NCBI RefSeq assembly: GCF_013391475.1
Contig: NZ_JACBAZ010000002.1
Coordinates: 283,103 to 347,102, forward strand
From: Oceaniferula marina
GTDB taxonomy: Bacteria; Verrucomicrobiota; Verrucomicrobiia; Verrucomicrobiales; Akkermansiaceae
Length of the DNA: 64,000 nt
Reading direction: 5' to 3'
A program made the position numbers and the translations under genes. Numbering within the stretch: the stretch's first letter is position 1; each line of letters begins with the position of its first letter. Shown here piece by piece: positions 9,265-19,090 of this stretch. The notes below the pieces were generated by a model. It saw nothing but the letters and a program-made list of their open reading frames with translations, ran no database searches and was not told the DNA's origin.

Positions 9265-9760
9265 AAGAGCGCTATGGGTGCTTCATAAGCGTGAGCGTCC
9301 TAGCCGGATTGATTTGTTTGAGCCATTCTGCAGGATGGGTTCTGCAGGATGGGTTCTGTTGGATCGGGCGATCCTCGGGCTCTCCCTCGTTGGATATCCT
9401 GTTCAAGGTCCTATTCAAGTCCCTGCCCAAGGTTATCCTGTTCACCCTGATGGCGTTCTAGCGGTTCCAGCGTTGGACCGGAGTGTGGGAGAGTGGCAAT
9501 TCTAATTGTTGCCATCGGGGGGTGAGCCGTGGGCGGTAAGGTTTACGCCGCAATTTGCAAGTGACACGGGCAAGCCACTCGCCACAGGCGGGGCGGAATT
9601 GATCAAAGGCACGCCAGAAGATACGGCAGCAGGAGGTATAAGCACGGTCAATGTGAGCAATCAGCAATTTGTTCATGCGAACAGTATTGCAAAGATTGCA
9701 AATGACGTCAAGTCTCTGGCTGCGGAAAGTGATGTTATGATGGTTTCGCTCCAGTCCCGG
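9265..9760. other. Intergenic gap without a recognisable gene
   Basis: About 500 bases between two minus-strand genes. It contains a 14-bp direct repeat (TCTGCAGGATGGGT, two copies near 9336-9363) and short decayed repeats after it. A 72-codon open frame on the minus strand (9458-9676), rich in Arg and Trp, resembles no family and has no visible ribosome-binding site, so it is not called. The 3' flank of parC lies at its right end. Confidence 0.4.
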
Positions 9761-11806
9761 CTATTCCAAGGTGAAGGAATCCGGGTCCTCTTTTGAGGCG
9801 TCCGTGGATTCTTTGGGCATACGGACAACGCGGTCGACGAGGTGTTTGGTGACAATGTTGCCTTTGACCCCTCTGCCTTTGATGGCGAGTTCGCCGAATT
9901 GGTATGGGCGGGAGATGTTACGCAGTCGCAGAGCAGGTTTCAGGTGGACCAGCACGGTATTGGCGGCGCTGTCTTCCTCACTGTCGTGGACAGCGAAGTA
10001 AAGTACGCGCGATCCTTTGGAGCCTTTGGTGAGGTTGTATTCCTTGCCGCGGGTGACTCCGCCGACGCGGAAGCGTTTGGCATAGACTGCGCCCTGGCGT
10101 CCGTCGCGGTAGATCATGGAATAAATCTTATCCTCATCCTTGCGGAATACGGCAATGTGTTGGACGCGTTTGCCGACAAAGACCTTGTCGGAGGCCTTGA
10201 CCACACGCATCACCCCTTCGCCGTCAAAGGCGATGATATCGTCGATGGATGAGCATTTTTCGATGCTTTCATCCTTTTTCATCGAGCTGCCGTAGCCGGC
10301 GAATCCGTCCTTGCGGTTGACGTAGAGGGTTTCATTGGCGGCGACGACCTGAACGCGGTTGACCACGCCGAAACTGGCGATTTCGGTGCGTCGCTCGCGG
10401 CCTTTACCGTATTTTTTCAGCAGGTTTTTGTAGTAGGCGACGGCGTAGCGGGTCAAGTTGCGGAGGTTTTTTTCGACCTCGGCGATTTCCTCTTCGAGTT
10501 TATTGATTGCTTCGTCGGCTTTGAAGCTGTCGTATTTCGAGATCCGTTTGATTTTGATCTCGGTGAGGCGCACGATGTCCTCTGTGGTCACTTCGCGGTT
10601 GAGGAGTTTTTTGAAGGGGTCGAGGCCTTTGTCGATGGCTTCGATCACGGCCTCCCAAGTTTCACATTCTTCGATATCGCGGTAGATCCGGTTTTCGATG
10701 AAGATGCGTTCCAGCGAGCTGAAGTGCCATTTGTCCTCGAGTTCTCCGAGTCGGATTTCGAGTTCAAGTTGGAGCAAGTCCTTGGTTTGCTGGGCGCTGT
10801 GTTTGAGGATTTCGCTGACCCCCATGAAGCGAGGTTTACCTTGGTGAATGACACAGGCGTTGGGAGAGAGAGAGACTTCGCAATCGGTGAAGGCAAACAG
10901 GGAGTCTCGGGCGACCTCCGGATCGCTGCCTGCCGGAAGGTGGATGAGAATATCGGCTTCCGCCGCCGTGTTGTCCTCGATTTTGGAAATTTTGATTTTC
11001 CCTTTTTCATTGGCGGCGACGATGTTGTCCATCAGGCTGCCGGTGGTGACGCCAAAGGGAACCTCTCTGATACGCAGGACCCGTTTTTTCTCGATTTCGA
11101 TTTTGGCTCGAACCCGGACCTTGCCCCCACGCAGGCCGTCATTGTAGTTGCTGGCATCCATGATGCCGCCGGTTTGGAAGTCGGGGACCAATTCGAACGG
11201 TTGCTTGCGCAGGGCACAGATGCTGGCCTCGATCAGTTCACAAAAATTGTGTGGCAACATTTTGCAGGCGAGGCCGACGGCGATGCCTTCGACTCCCTGG
11301 GCGAGCAGCAGGGGGAATTTAAGCGGAAGCGTGACGGGCTCTTTGTTGCGGCCATCGTAGGAGGATGTCCATTCGGTGGTTTTCGGATTGAAGGCGACGT
11401 CGAGAGCGAAGGGGGTGAGTCGGGCCTCGATGTATCGAGGGGCGGCGGCTTTGTCACCGGTCAGGACGTTGCCCCAGTTCCCCTGGGTGTCGATTAAAAG
11501 CTCTTTCTGACCGAGTTGGACCATGGCATCTCCGATGGAAGTGTCACCGTGCGGGTGGTACTTCATCGTGTTGCCGACGACGTTGGCTACCTTGTTGTAG
11601 CGCCCGTCTTCGAGTTCGCGCATCGAGTGCAGGATACGTCGTTGCACGGGTTTCAAGCCATCCCCGAGGTGGGGGACGGCCCGTTCCATAATGACGTAAC
11701 TTGCGTAATCGAGGAAGTAGTCCTCGTACATGCTCGGTAAATTGGCATGTTCGTGCTGGGTATCCTCATCGGGGGTCAGCTCGGGTGATGTATCGGTATC
11801 GTCCAT
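9761..11806 (-). CDS. parC: Type IIA topoisomerase subunit A (ParC/GyrA family)
   Basis: 681-aa DNA-cleavage subunit of topoisomerase IV (or a gyrase-like paralogue), which decatenates and relaxes DNA with a ParE partner not in this window. The N-terminal breakage-reunion domain carries LGDGLKPVQRRIL and the QGNWG motif. The active-site tyrosine is Y125 in APRYIEARLT. A coiled-coil tower (about 380-450) follows. The C-terminal domain (about 490-660) is much shorter than the six-bladed wheel of GyrA and lacks a clear GyrA box, which favours topoisomerase IV function. The length resembles the short ParC form of Bacteroidetes rather than the 750-870 aa of E. coli ParC/GyrA. Confidence 0.88.
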   Translation of the reverse strand: MDDTDTSPELTPDEDTQHEHANLPSMYEDYFLDYASYVIMERAVPHLGDGLKPVQRRILHSMRELEDGRYNKVANVVGNTMKYHPHGDTSIGDAMVQLGQKELLIDTQGNWGNVLTGDKAAAPRYIEARLTPFALDVAFNPKTTEWTSSYDGRNKEPVTLPLKFPLLLAQGVEGIAVGLACKMLPHNFCELIEASICALRKQPFELVPDFQTGGIMDASNYNDGLRGGKVRVRAKIEIEKKRVLRIREVPFGVTTGSLMDNIVAANEKGKIKISKIEDNTAAEADILIHLPAGSDPEVARDSLFAFTDCEVSLSPNACVIHQGKPRFMGVSEILKHSAQQTKDLLQLELEIRLGELEDKWHFSSLERIFIENRIYRDIEECETWEAVIEAIDKGLDPFKKLLNREVTTEDIVRLTEIKIKRISKYDSFKADEAINKLEEEIAEVEKNLRNLTRYAVAYYKNLLKKYGKGRERRTEIASFGVVNRVQVVAANETLYVNRKDGFAGYGSSMKKDESIEKCSSIDDIIAFDGEGVMRVVKASDKVFVGKRVQHIAVFRKDEDKIYSMIYRDGRQGAVYAKRFRVGGVTRGKEYNLTKGSKGSRVLYFAVHDSEEDSAANTVLVHLKPALRLRNISRPYQFGELAIKGRGVKGNIVTKHLVDRVVRMPKESTDASKEDPDSFTLE

Positions 11807-11953
11807 GGGGATGAAAGCTGCTGCGCAGGGGCTGCGGTCATTTATTTAAGCATTCCTAAACACCTATGCAAGGCCAGAGTTGTTCTAACCTTCGGCCTGG
11901 GACGCCTTGTCGGTGGAAGAAGAATGCTCCTGACAGCGTAAGGAGCTTCTGAT

Positions 11954-14065
11954 ATGGGAGAGGGGAGCATGGCAGAGCATGAATTATCCAGGCAGGCGTT
12001 GATCCAGGCGTTTCAGGATGCGGCGGAGCATTTTTCCGAGGTTCGCAGTTTGGAGCGCAAGTTGAGCGAGCCGCGGTACGAGGATCAGGACTTGCTCGGC
12101 GAGGGTGGGGCCAAGCTGGTGTATTTGACCTTGGACCGGGTAACCGGCCGGCGATTGGTCAGGGCGTATCCCAAGAATAAAGAGTTGGAGGATGATTTTC
12201 TGAGGGAGGCGACCTTGCATGCGCATCTGGAGCACCCGAACATTGTCCCCTTTTACGATATGGGCTTGGAAGATGGGCGGCCGTTTTTTTGTATGAAGCG
12301 TATTCAGGGGGATACCTTGCAGCGCGATGTGCAGAAACATCGACAGAATTTGAACCAGCCGGCGGTGCGCAATGATTTGTTGGATGCTTTTATCAAGGTG
12401 TGTGATGCGGTTTCTTATGCGCATGCGCACGAGGTGCTCCATTTGGATTTGAAACCGTCGAACATTCAGTTGAGTTCCTACGGGGAAGTGTTGGTGGGTG
12501 ATTGGGGCTTGGCCCGCTTGTCGGGTGATGAAGTTGCGGGTGACGGGGCGGTTCCTCTTATCGAGCAGAGCACGGGGCAATTCACCCGTCATGGATATTT
12601 GTCTGGGACGCCTGGGTTTATGGCTCCGGAGCAATGCAAGAAAGGGACACGTAAAACGGCCCAGACGGATGTTTATGCCTTGGGGGCGATCCTTGTGTAT
12701 ATCATCACTGGAAAGCAGCCGATATCGGCAAAAACGAATGACGATGTGATGGCCGCCACGTTGGCGGGTGAGTGGAGCTTTTCTCTGGATGCCATTCCCG
12801 AGGGCCTGCGGGCGGTGGTGAGCAAGGCTCTTGAGGTTGATTGCTCGAATCGCTATGTGTCTGTTCAAGACCTGCGCAATGATATCAATGCTTACCGGGC
12901 GGGTTATCTGACCTCAGCGGAAGATTATAGCAGTCGACGGTTGTTGCAGTCGCTTTACCGGCGGAACAAGGCGGTTGTGCGTATTGTTGCCTCGGCGCTG
13001 GCGGTGTTATTGTCGATGACCGCTGTATTTATTTATCACCTGCGTTTATCCGAGCGGGCGGCTCAAGATGCCAAGGGAGAAGCGGTCAATGAACAGCACA
13101 ACACCCAGAAAGCACTGGATTTACTTAAGCAGGCTCAAGCGGAAAAAGAGCAGCAGGGTGAGGTGTTTGCCAATGATTATTTAGAGGAAAGTATCAGCTA
13201 CTATCAGGCGAATGAGAGAGGGCGCTATTTCTATTCGAGGAGGTATGATAAAAAAGCTTATCAGATGGTGAATAAGGCGTTGGAGTTGAATCCTGACGAC
13301 CCGGAAGCCTGGGCCCTGAAGGGACGCTTGGCGATGTTGACGAATCGTTTGGGTGTAGCAATTCAGGCATTTCAGCGTGCGGGTGAAAAATACAGCATCC
13401 ACAGTGAGGTTTGTGAGAAATACCGATCCAAGGATATTCAGGATCCGAGGGTTTTGAGTGCGATGCTTTGGCAGCTGTTACCCAGCAATGACTTGAGATT
13501 GGTCCATGACTTTATGTATAAGACGATCTATGATCGCAGCTTGCCAAAGGAGGATGTGATCTATTTCATCGAGGAAAGTCTGAACATGCGCAATCTGGGG
13601 CCCAAACCTCGATTGCATTTTGAATATGATACAGGGAAGCAGGCCCTGGACATGTCCGACAATAAGCAGTTGCAGTTTATCTTTATGATTAAGAACCTGC
13701 CGTTGCGTGAGGTGAATTTTTCCAACACTTCGATAGGACATGATTTCTATCACCTTGACCGCATGCCATTGGTGAAGGTGAATGTTGCCCATACTGGAAT
13801 GAACAACAGGTTGTTGAGTTACTTTACCGGGCGTCCGATACGGGAATTGATTTTGACGGGTTGTAACGTTTCTGATTTGAGTGCGCTTCGGGATTTGCCT
13901 TTGGTGAAAATTGATGTGCGGGGTACGAAGGTGACTGATTTTTCTCCGATTGCAGCTTCGCCGGAATTACGTGAGGTTTGGTGTCATGAGGGCCAAAAAG
14001 AGAACTTGCTGCGATCGGGGATTTCGGTTGAGAAGCTGGTTATTCACGATGACGGGGGGCAATAG
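11954..14065 (+). CDS. Membrane Ser/Thr protein kinase with TPR and LRR-like C-terminus
   Basis: 703 aa. The Hanks-type kinase domain (about 43-315) has the glycine loop GEGGAKLVY, catalytic HLDLKPSN (D165, N170), metal-binding DWG (D183) in place of DFG, and GTPGFMAPEQ. Where VAIK is expected, the sequence reads GRRLVRAYPK, so the ATP-anchoring Lys is displaced or missing. One transmembrane helix spans about 341-363. Outside are a coiled stretch, one or two TPR-like helices (about 430-480, with ALELNPDDPEAWALKGRLA) and an LRR-like tail (about 590-690). The ATG at 11954 is chosen because AAGGAG lies 8 bases upstream; the ATG at 11969 is possible. Substrates are unknown. Confidence 0.85.
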   Translation: MGEGSMAEHELSRQALIQAFQDAAEHFSEVRSLERKLSEPRYEDQDLLGEGGAKLVYLTLDRVTGRRLVRAYPKNKELEDDFLREATLHAHLEHPNIVPFYDMGLEDGRPFFCMKRIQGDTLQRDVQKHRQNLNQPAVRNDLLDAFIKVCDAVSYAHAHEVLHLDLKPSNIQLSSYGEVLVGDWGLARLSGDEVAGDGAVPLIEQSTGQFTRHGYLSGTPGFMAPEQCKKGTRKTAQTDVYALGAILVYIITGKQPISAKTNDDVMAATLAGEWSFSLDAIPEGLRAVVSKALEVDCSNRYVSVQDLRNDINAYRAGYLTSAEDYSSRRLLQSLYRRNKAVVRIVASALAVLLSMTAVFIYHLRLSERAAQDAKGEAVNEQHNTQKALDLLKQAQAEKEQQGEVFANDYLEESISYYQANERGRYFYSRRYDKKAYQMVNKALELNPDDPEAWALKGRLAMLTNRLGVAIQAFQRAGEKYSIHSEVCEKYRSKDIQDPRVLSAMLWQLLPSNDLRLVHDFMYKTIYDRSLPKEDVIYFIEESLNMRNLGPKPRLHFEYDTGKQALDMSDNKQLQFIFMIKNLPLREVNFSNTSIGHDFYHLDRMPLVKVNVAHTGMNNRLLSYFTGRPIRELILTGCNVSDLSALRDLPLVKIDVRGTKVTDFSPIAASPELREVWCHEGQKENLLRSGISVEKLVIHDDGGQ

Positions 14066-14113
14066 TTTATTTTTTTATCAAGTACAGCTGATTGTTGCTG
14101 TTTGAAGGGGCAT

Positions 14114-16531
14114 ATGAGACACACATTTCTTTTTTCAGCTTTTTCGGTCACGGCCCTGGGTCTTGTTTCGGCCGAGACCTTGACGCTTGAAAACCAGAGT
14201 ATTCAGCGGGTATTGAATATTGATAAGGCGGGGGTGACGACTTCCGGGATTCACAACAAGCAGGCGAAACGGGAACTTCAACCGACGGCTTGCGCTGAGT
14301 TTTCTTTGCGACTCTCCGAGGGAACTGACAAGGAAGGGACGGATTTTACGCTGACATCGAAGGACTTTGCCTACAGCAAAACCCTGAAGAAAGACAAAGG
14401 GCACGTCGCAGTTGAGCTGCTGAACGAAAAACACGGGCTCAAAGTGGTCGCCCATTACACGCTGGAGGACGATGCGTTTTATATGCGTAAGTATCTGGAG
14501 ATCACGAGCCGGAAAAAAGTGTGCCTCGAGCGGGTGGATGTGGAGGCCCTCTCATTGACGGATGCCTATCAACCGTATCAGGAAAAGAAAATCACGGCAC
14601 GTGCACCCTGGCAGTGGAAACCTGGTTTGGGGCAGCCCTTGTTTACCACCAAAACGGGAACCTTCTGGGGTATCGAGTTTCCAGCATCCTATAACTATGT
14701 GGATGGCGAAAAGCTCCGCTGCGGTTACCTGCATGGACGTATGCTCGAGCCGGGGAAAACCTACACGAGCTACGCTGCCGTCATGGGTGTGAGTGATGAT
14801 CCGGCATTTACATCGGATGCTTTTTACGAATACATCGATCAGGTGCGTGTGCGCCCGCTCCGATTGCAAACCCAATACAATTCATGGTTTGATTACCACG
14901 GTGGGGTAACACGTGAAGCCTTTGCCAAGAGTGTGAACAAGGTGAATGAGGAACTCTGTGTCAAACGGGGTGTGACACCCTTGAAGGCCTATGTGATTGA
15001 TGACGGATGGCAGGATTCCAACAAAAAATCAGATTGGTCTGATCAGGTTTGGAAAGTGAATGGTAAATTTGATTCAGATTTTGGATCGAGTCAAAAAACG
15101 GTGAAGTCGGCTAAATCGACGCTTGGATTATGGTTGAGTCCGGGCTGCAACTTTGGTGCCCGTGGTGCGGTTCCTGCGATGCGGGAAAAAGGCTGGGGAG
15201 GCCTGACCAATTACATGTCTCTGGCCAATACCAAGTACATGGACATGCTGGAGAAGCGGATGGTACAGCTGGCCAAGGAGGAAACCACCTACTTCAAACT
15301 TGATGGATGTTTTGGTCACCTCAATATCCGGGATTTTGATATCGATGGCGCTGCCAATGGTGTGCCGACGATGCCCCAGCTCGGAACCAAGGGGTGGAGC
15401 AGCGATGATAAGCGGCTCAACGATCCAAAATACGATGAGCTGAAGTCGTATTATTTGGTCGTGGGCACTGAGCGGATGATGAAGATTTTCGAGGGCATGG
15501 GTAAAGCCAACCCTGATGTGTACATCGTGATTTCCAATGGAGCCTATCTCAGCCCTTGGTGGTTGATGCATGTGGATGCCGTCTGGATGATCAATGCCGG
15601 TGATGCCGCAGGAGGATCGAGCCGGACCAAGGAATTGGTCTATCGGGATGGAGTTTATCACAACATTTGGGCGAAGGAGCGAACCCACTATCCGATGAAT
15701 TCGTTGTTTAATCACGAACCGAAAAAAACCAAATCACACGAACCCAAGGATGTGTTCCGCAAATACCTGTACATGAACATGTCACGGGGAACCGGCTTCG
15801 TGGAGCTTTACTTGAAAACCTTCAATCTCAAGGAATACGACTGGGATGTGCTCGCCGAAGGCATGCTCTGGGTGGAGGACGTTTTCCCCACGTTTAAGCG
15901 ATCCCGAATGCACGGTGGGGACCCTAAAAAGGGTGAGGTCTATGGATTTACCGCTTGGCTGGAAAAGCGTGGATATATCAGCATTCATAACCCGTCGGAT
16001 TCGGCACAAGACTACAAGATCACACTCAATCGTAAGTTTGGTTTGATCCCCGGGGCGCAGTCGTATGTGCTCAGTTCTCCGATCGATGATAGTTTGCAGG
16101 GGCTGAAAAAACAGTATGCCTATGGTGATGTGATTCAGCTCACACTCAAGCCGGGTGAAATCCGGATTCTAAACTTCGATCATGAGAAGCGTGATTGGAG
16201 CAAGCTCAAGGCCCTACAGACCCGGACGGCTGCGGACTTTGTTCCCGGTCCGAATGCTGGTAAGAAGAAAGTAGAAAATAAAAAGCATGTGGCGGTTAGT
16301 CTTGCTGGTCACCCCTTGCTGGGCCGTTGGTATTACGAGGCAGGAGGAAAGCACAGCCGCGAGTTCACGGCTGATGGTAAATGCATTCTGCGTAAGGGGA
16401 ACAAGGAAATCTGGACCAAAACATGCACGTCCAAAGATGCGGACTCCGTGACCGTAGAGAATCGTTATCAACACCATCTGAAGGGTAACACCCTAGTGAT
16501 CGAGGGGCGCTATCGGGCGAAGAAACGTTGA
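14114..16531 (+). CDS. Secreted alpha-galactosidase-like glycoside hydrolase (GH36/melibiase type)
   Basis: About 805 aa with signal peptide MRHTFLFSAFSVTALGLVSA. An N-terminal beta-sandwich (about 20-240) precedes a TIM barrel. The barrel shows QYNSWFDY, VIDDGWQD and YFKLDGCFGHL, the last holding the Asp expected as nucleophile in GH36/GH27-clan enzymes. A beta domain and a small lipocalin-like tail (about 735-800, LLGRWYYEAGGKH) follow. It should release terminal alpha-galactose, or a related alpha-linked sugar, from algal or mucin-type glycans. The ATG at 14114 is preferred over an upstream TTG because GAAGGGG precedes it and the signal peptide then starts cleanly. It follows the kinase gene after 48 bases, possibly as one transcript. 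Confidence 0.8.
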   Translation: MRHTFLFSAFSVTALGLVSAETLTLENQSIQRVLNIDKAGVTTSGIHNKQAKRELQPTACAEFSLRLSEGTDKEGTDFTLTSKDFAYSKTLKKDKGHVAVELLNEKHGLKVVAHYTLEDDAFYMRKYLEITSRKKVCLERVDVEALSLTDAYQPYQEKKITARAPWQWKPGLGQPLFTTKTGTFWGIEFPASYNYVDGEKLRCGYLHGRMLEPGKTYTSYAAVMGVSDDPAFTSDAFYEYIDQVRVRPLRLQTQYNSWFDYHGGVTREAFAKSVNKVNEELCVKRGVTPLKAYVIDDGWQDSNKKSDWSDQVWKVNGKFDSDFGSSQKTVKSAKSTLGLWLSPGCNFGARGAVPAMREKGWGGLTNYMSLANTKYMDMLEKRMVQLAKEETTYFKLDGCFGHLNIRDFDIDGAANGVPTMPQLGTKGWSSDDKRLNDPKYDELKSYYLVVGTERMMKIFEGMGKANPDVYIVISNGAYLSPWWLMHVDAVWMINAGDAAGGSSRTKELVYRDGVYHNIWAKERTHYPMNSLFNHEPKKTKSHEPKDVFRKYLYMNMSRGTGFVELYLKTFNLKEYDWDVLAEGMLWVEDVFPTFKRSRMHGGDPKKGEVYGFTAWLEKRGYISIHNPSDSAQDYKITLNRKFGLIPGAQSYVLSSPIDDSLQGLKKQYAYGDVIQLTLKPGEIRILNFDHEKRDWSKLKALQTRTAADFVPGPNAGKKKVENKKHVAVSLAGHPLLGRWYYEAGGKHSREFTADGKCILRKGNKEIWTKTCTSKDADSVTVENRYQHHLKGNTLVIEGRYRAKKR

Positions 16532-16593
16532 TCAGATTTGTTGTTCATTGATGGAGGCGTTTTCCATCAAAGAGTGGTGTCTGTACAGGTTTA

Positions 16594-16795
16594 TAACCAC
16601 TCCGCAAAACAGACGAGACGATTGATCGTTGTTGAGGCATGTGGAAAAGCACTGCGTGATCCATGAGCGTTCCGGATGAATGACTCCTTTGGCTTTGTTT
16701 CTCCTTAGTCATGGTGCCCGCACCATTGCTTCGTCGCGCCTTACCAAAGAACTCATTCATCTCGGCAATCGTCCCGTCTGTTTTACTACTTGGTA
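16594..16795. mobile_element. MITE family 1, copy 2 (202 bp)
   Basis: Reverse-oriented relative of the element at 8067, with the same 30-base inverted ends and about 200-base length. TTA flanks both ends (16591-16593 and 16796-16798). One extra A in the left terminus is the only break in the end sequence. No coding capacity. Confidence 0.85.
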
Positions 16796-16807
16796 TTACG
16801 CATCCAC

Positions 16808-16833
16808 GGCTGATTGAGGCCAATCAGCCCTAC
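16808..16833 (-). repeat. Single REP hairpin (GGCTGATTG stem)
   Basis: GGCTGATTG pairs with CAATCAGCC and is followed by CTAC, which is the GTAG box on the minus strand. The arrangement matches the GACAGGTT hairpins of the REP arrays, but the stem sequence differs while staying fully paired. Confidence 0.65.
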
Positions 16834-16880
16834 CGCTTGCCGTTGCCTATCTTTTCCTTTGTTTGTGGCGGCATCCTTCT

Positions 16881-17094
16881 AGCCCCAAAGGGGCGATTCA
16901 TCTCAGCTCGGGGCAGAGCCCCGGGTTCGGTGTTGTTTTTTGGATTGAGCCCTGAAGGGGCGGGCTAACTCGAATAAGGTAAAAACAGGTGGTTTCTTTT
17001 GGATCGCCCTTACAGGGCTTTTGAACTTTTTGCTGGCTCAGGTTTCCCAGGGCGTTGCCCTGGGCTACGTTTGGCCGCCCCTTTGGGGCTTTAT
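16881..17094. repeat. Dyad-symmetric multi-hairpin element (214 bp)
   Basis: Six short GC-rich hairpins follow each other: GCCCC-AAA-GGGGC, GGGGC-AGA-GCCCC, AGCCC/GGGCT, CCCT/AGGG, CCCAGGGC-GTT-GCCCTGGG and GCCCC-TTT-GGGGC. The first 15 bases are the exact reverse complement of the last 15, and inner hairpins also mirror each other. No reading frame fits. Repeats of this look occur in Planctomycetes, Verrucomicrobia and Bacteroidetes, but I know no function for them. Confidence 0.65.
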
Positions 17095-17306
17095 TCAGGT
17101 TGATCTGCCAGGGGAGGTATGTCGGTTGATCGCCTGTGATCGATTGATTACCTGGCAGGTTTTATGCTGATAAGATTACCAATGAACTTTGTTTTATCTG
17201 CCGATTTGTGGACTCGACCTTGCATGCCTTTGTTTGAGTGTGGGCAATGAATGTGACTCGTTTCTGAGTGAGCACTCAGCAAGGTCTCGCGTGCTTGAGA
17301 CTTTCC

Positions 17307-17891
17307 CTAGGCGTCCAGTTCGGAGTTAAGGCGTTTGATGGTTTTTCCCATCTCATTTTGCACAGCCTTACGGTAGACGTAGGCTGTGTTCTCTTTGATG
17401 CCCAGGGCATTGGCTACCGCGGCTGCGGACTCGCCGGCGGCCATCCGGGAGTAAATGTCCAAGTGGAGTTGGTTAAACTTTTGTTGGGCTTGTTGCCAGG
17501 CTTTGCCGGCGATGAAGAGCTGCCATTCGATTTCTTCGTTTTCCTCGATTTTCGCCTGCTGGCAGAGTTGGATGACAGCGTTTTCGCCGTCATCGATGTG
17601 CATTGCTTTTTGGCGGGTGCTTTTTAACTTGAGAAAGTTAATCGAGGTATTTTTGCAGATCCGGGCAAGCCAGGTGCGGAATCGGCAGCGTTCGGGTTCG
17701 TAGAGAAAGTCACCGAGGGCTTTCCAGACCTTGACCATGACATCCTGGACGAGTTCTTCGGCATCCTCATGAGCGATCCCGCGTTTACGGATCAAGGCGT
17801 AGATGTAGCCGTGATAGGCTTTGGTGAATTCCTGCCAAGACGCGTCATTTCCCTGATCTTTGACCAGCATCAGCAGGGTGCGGCTTGTCAT
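17307..17891 (-). CDS. ECF-type RNA polymerase sigma factor
   Basis: Sigma-70 family factor of about 194 aa. Region 2 is seen in SWQEFTKAYHGYIYALIRKRGI followed by AEELVQDVMVKVWKAL and the FRTWLARICKN segment. Region 4 has the helix-turn-helix near the end (SAAAVANALGIKENTAYVYRKAV). The pattern fits the ECF subgroups common in Planctomycetes and Verrucomicrobia. The start is uncertain: the ATG at 17891 gives MTSRTLL, the usual opening of this subgroup, while an in-frame GTG (17903) and TTG (17939) lie upstream. No anti-sigma gene is adjacent, so its signal cannot be inferred. Confidence 0.82.
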   Translation of the reverse strand: MTSRTLLMLVKDQGNDASWQEFTKAYHGYIYALIRKRGIAHEDAEELVQDVMVKVWKALGDFLYEPERCRFRTWLARICKNTSINFLKLKSTRQKAMHIDDGENAVIQLCQQAKIEENEEIEWQLFIAGKAWQQAQQKFNQLHLDIYSRMAAGESAAAVANALGIKENTAYVYRKAVQNEMGKTIKRLNSELDA

Positions 17892-18068
17892 ATCACTGCT
17901 CACGCTGCCAGAGTAGGCGGCACGCTTGGGGAGTTTCAAGTTTCAAGTTTTCAGCCTCATCGTTGTGCAGCAGTGATGGCTAGTGATGGCCATAGGCACC
18001 GTGAGAAAAGCCGATGGCGGAAATCTTGTCTCTTGACTCTTGGGCTGTGATTCTTAACGCTCCGCCCC

Positions 18069-19034
18069 ATGCGAATTCTTACCGGACTTCAGCCCAGCGG
18101 CAAACTTCACATTGGCAATTACTTTGGAGCCATGGAGCCTGCTGTTCATCTTCAGGATCAGGGGGAAGCTTTTTATTTTATTGCGGATTATCATGCGATG
18201 ACGACCACTGGGGATGCGGCCACCTTGCGTGGTAACATCCAGGATCTGGCGATTGATTTTCTCGCCTGCGGACTGGATCCGGAGAAGGCGACGATTTTCC
18301 GCCAGAGTGACATCCCCGAGGTGAACGAATTAGCTTGGGTGCTTTCCACGGTGTGTCCGATGGGTCTGCTGGAGCGGTGCCACTCCTACAAGGACAAGGT
18401 GGCCAAAGGCTTTGCTGCGAACCACGCCCTGTTTGCCTATCCGGCGCTGATGGCGGCTGATATTTTACTCTATGATGCGGATCTGGTGCCGGTGGGCAAG
18501 GATCAGAAGCAGCATCTGGAGGTGACGCGTGATCTGGCGGGAAAAATCAACGACCGCTACGGTGAGGGCACTTTGGTGATTCCCGAGGCTCAGATCAAGG
18601 AGCACACGGCAGTGGTGCCCGGGCTGGATGGCCAGAAGATGTCGAAGAGTTATAACAACACGATTCCACTGACCGGGGGCAAGAAAGCGATTCGTAAATC
18701 GATCATGCGGGTGGTGACGGACTCCACCGCGGTGGAAGACCCGAAGCCAACCGATGGCTCCACGGTGATTGCTTTATACAAGTTATTTGCGGATGACGAG
18801 CAGATGGCGCAAATGATTGCCGACCATGAAGCCGGTGGGTTTGGTTACGGAGATTTCAAACAGCGGGTCTTTGATGCCTACTGGGAGTACTTTGCTGAGG
18901 TGCGCTCCAAGCGTGAGGAACTGGAAAACAATCTCGACTACGTCAACGGTGTGATTGCCCAAGGTGCTGAAAAAGCCCGCCAAGAGGCCAGCAAGGTGCT
19001 CGATCGGGTGCGCCACGCGGTTGGCTTGAGATAG
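18069..19034 (+). CDS. trpS: Tryptophanyl-tRNA synthetase
   Basis: 321-aa class I aminoacyl-tRNA synthetase that charges tRNA-Trp. The ATP-binding HIGN (HIGH variant) lies at about 15-18 in PSGKLHIGNYFG, and KMSKS is in GQKMSKSYNN (about 194-203). The tryptophan-binding segment includes ALMAADILLYDADLVPVGKDQKQH. The length is that of the usual bacterial enzyme of about 330 aa. It stands alone between divergently and convergently oriented neighbours, and a REP-like hairpin at 19091 may end its transcript. Confidence 0.95.
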   Translation: MRILTGLQPSGKLHIGNYFGAMEPAVHLQDQGEAFYFIADYHAMTTTGDAATLRGNIQDLAIDFLACGLDPEKATIFRQSDIPEVNELAWVLSTVCPMGLLERCHSYKDKVAKGFAANHALFAYPALMAADILLYDADLVPVGKDQKQHLEVTRDLAGKINDRYGEGTLVIPEAQIKEHTAVVPGLDGQKMSKSYNNTIPLTGGKKAIRKSIMRVVTDSTAVEDPKPTDGSTVIALYKLFADDEQMAQMIADHEAGGFGYGDFKQRVFDAYWEYFAEVRSKREELENNLDYVNGVIAQGAEKARQEASKVLDRVRHAVGLR

Positions 19035-19090
19035 GTTTGGTTTTCTCTGTTTGTTTGGAAACCCGGCTGTTGCTTGATTGAGCCAGGTCC

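Noticed and set aside
9458..9676. 72-codon minus-strand frame in the gap before parC
   Set aside because: Arg/Trp-rich, no ribosome-binding site and no recognised family.
16535..17300. Decayed insertion sequence in the gap before the sigma factor
   Set aside because: The gap is explained by a MITE, a REP hairpin and a hairpin-rich element; no transposase fragment was seen.
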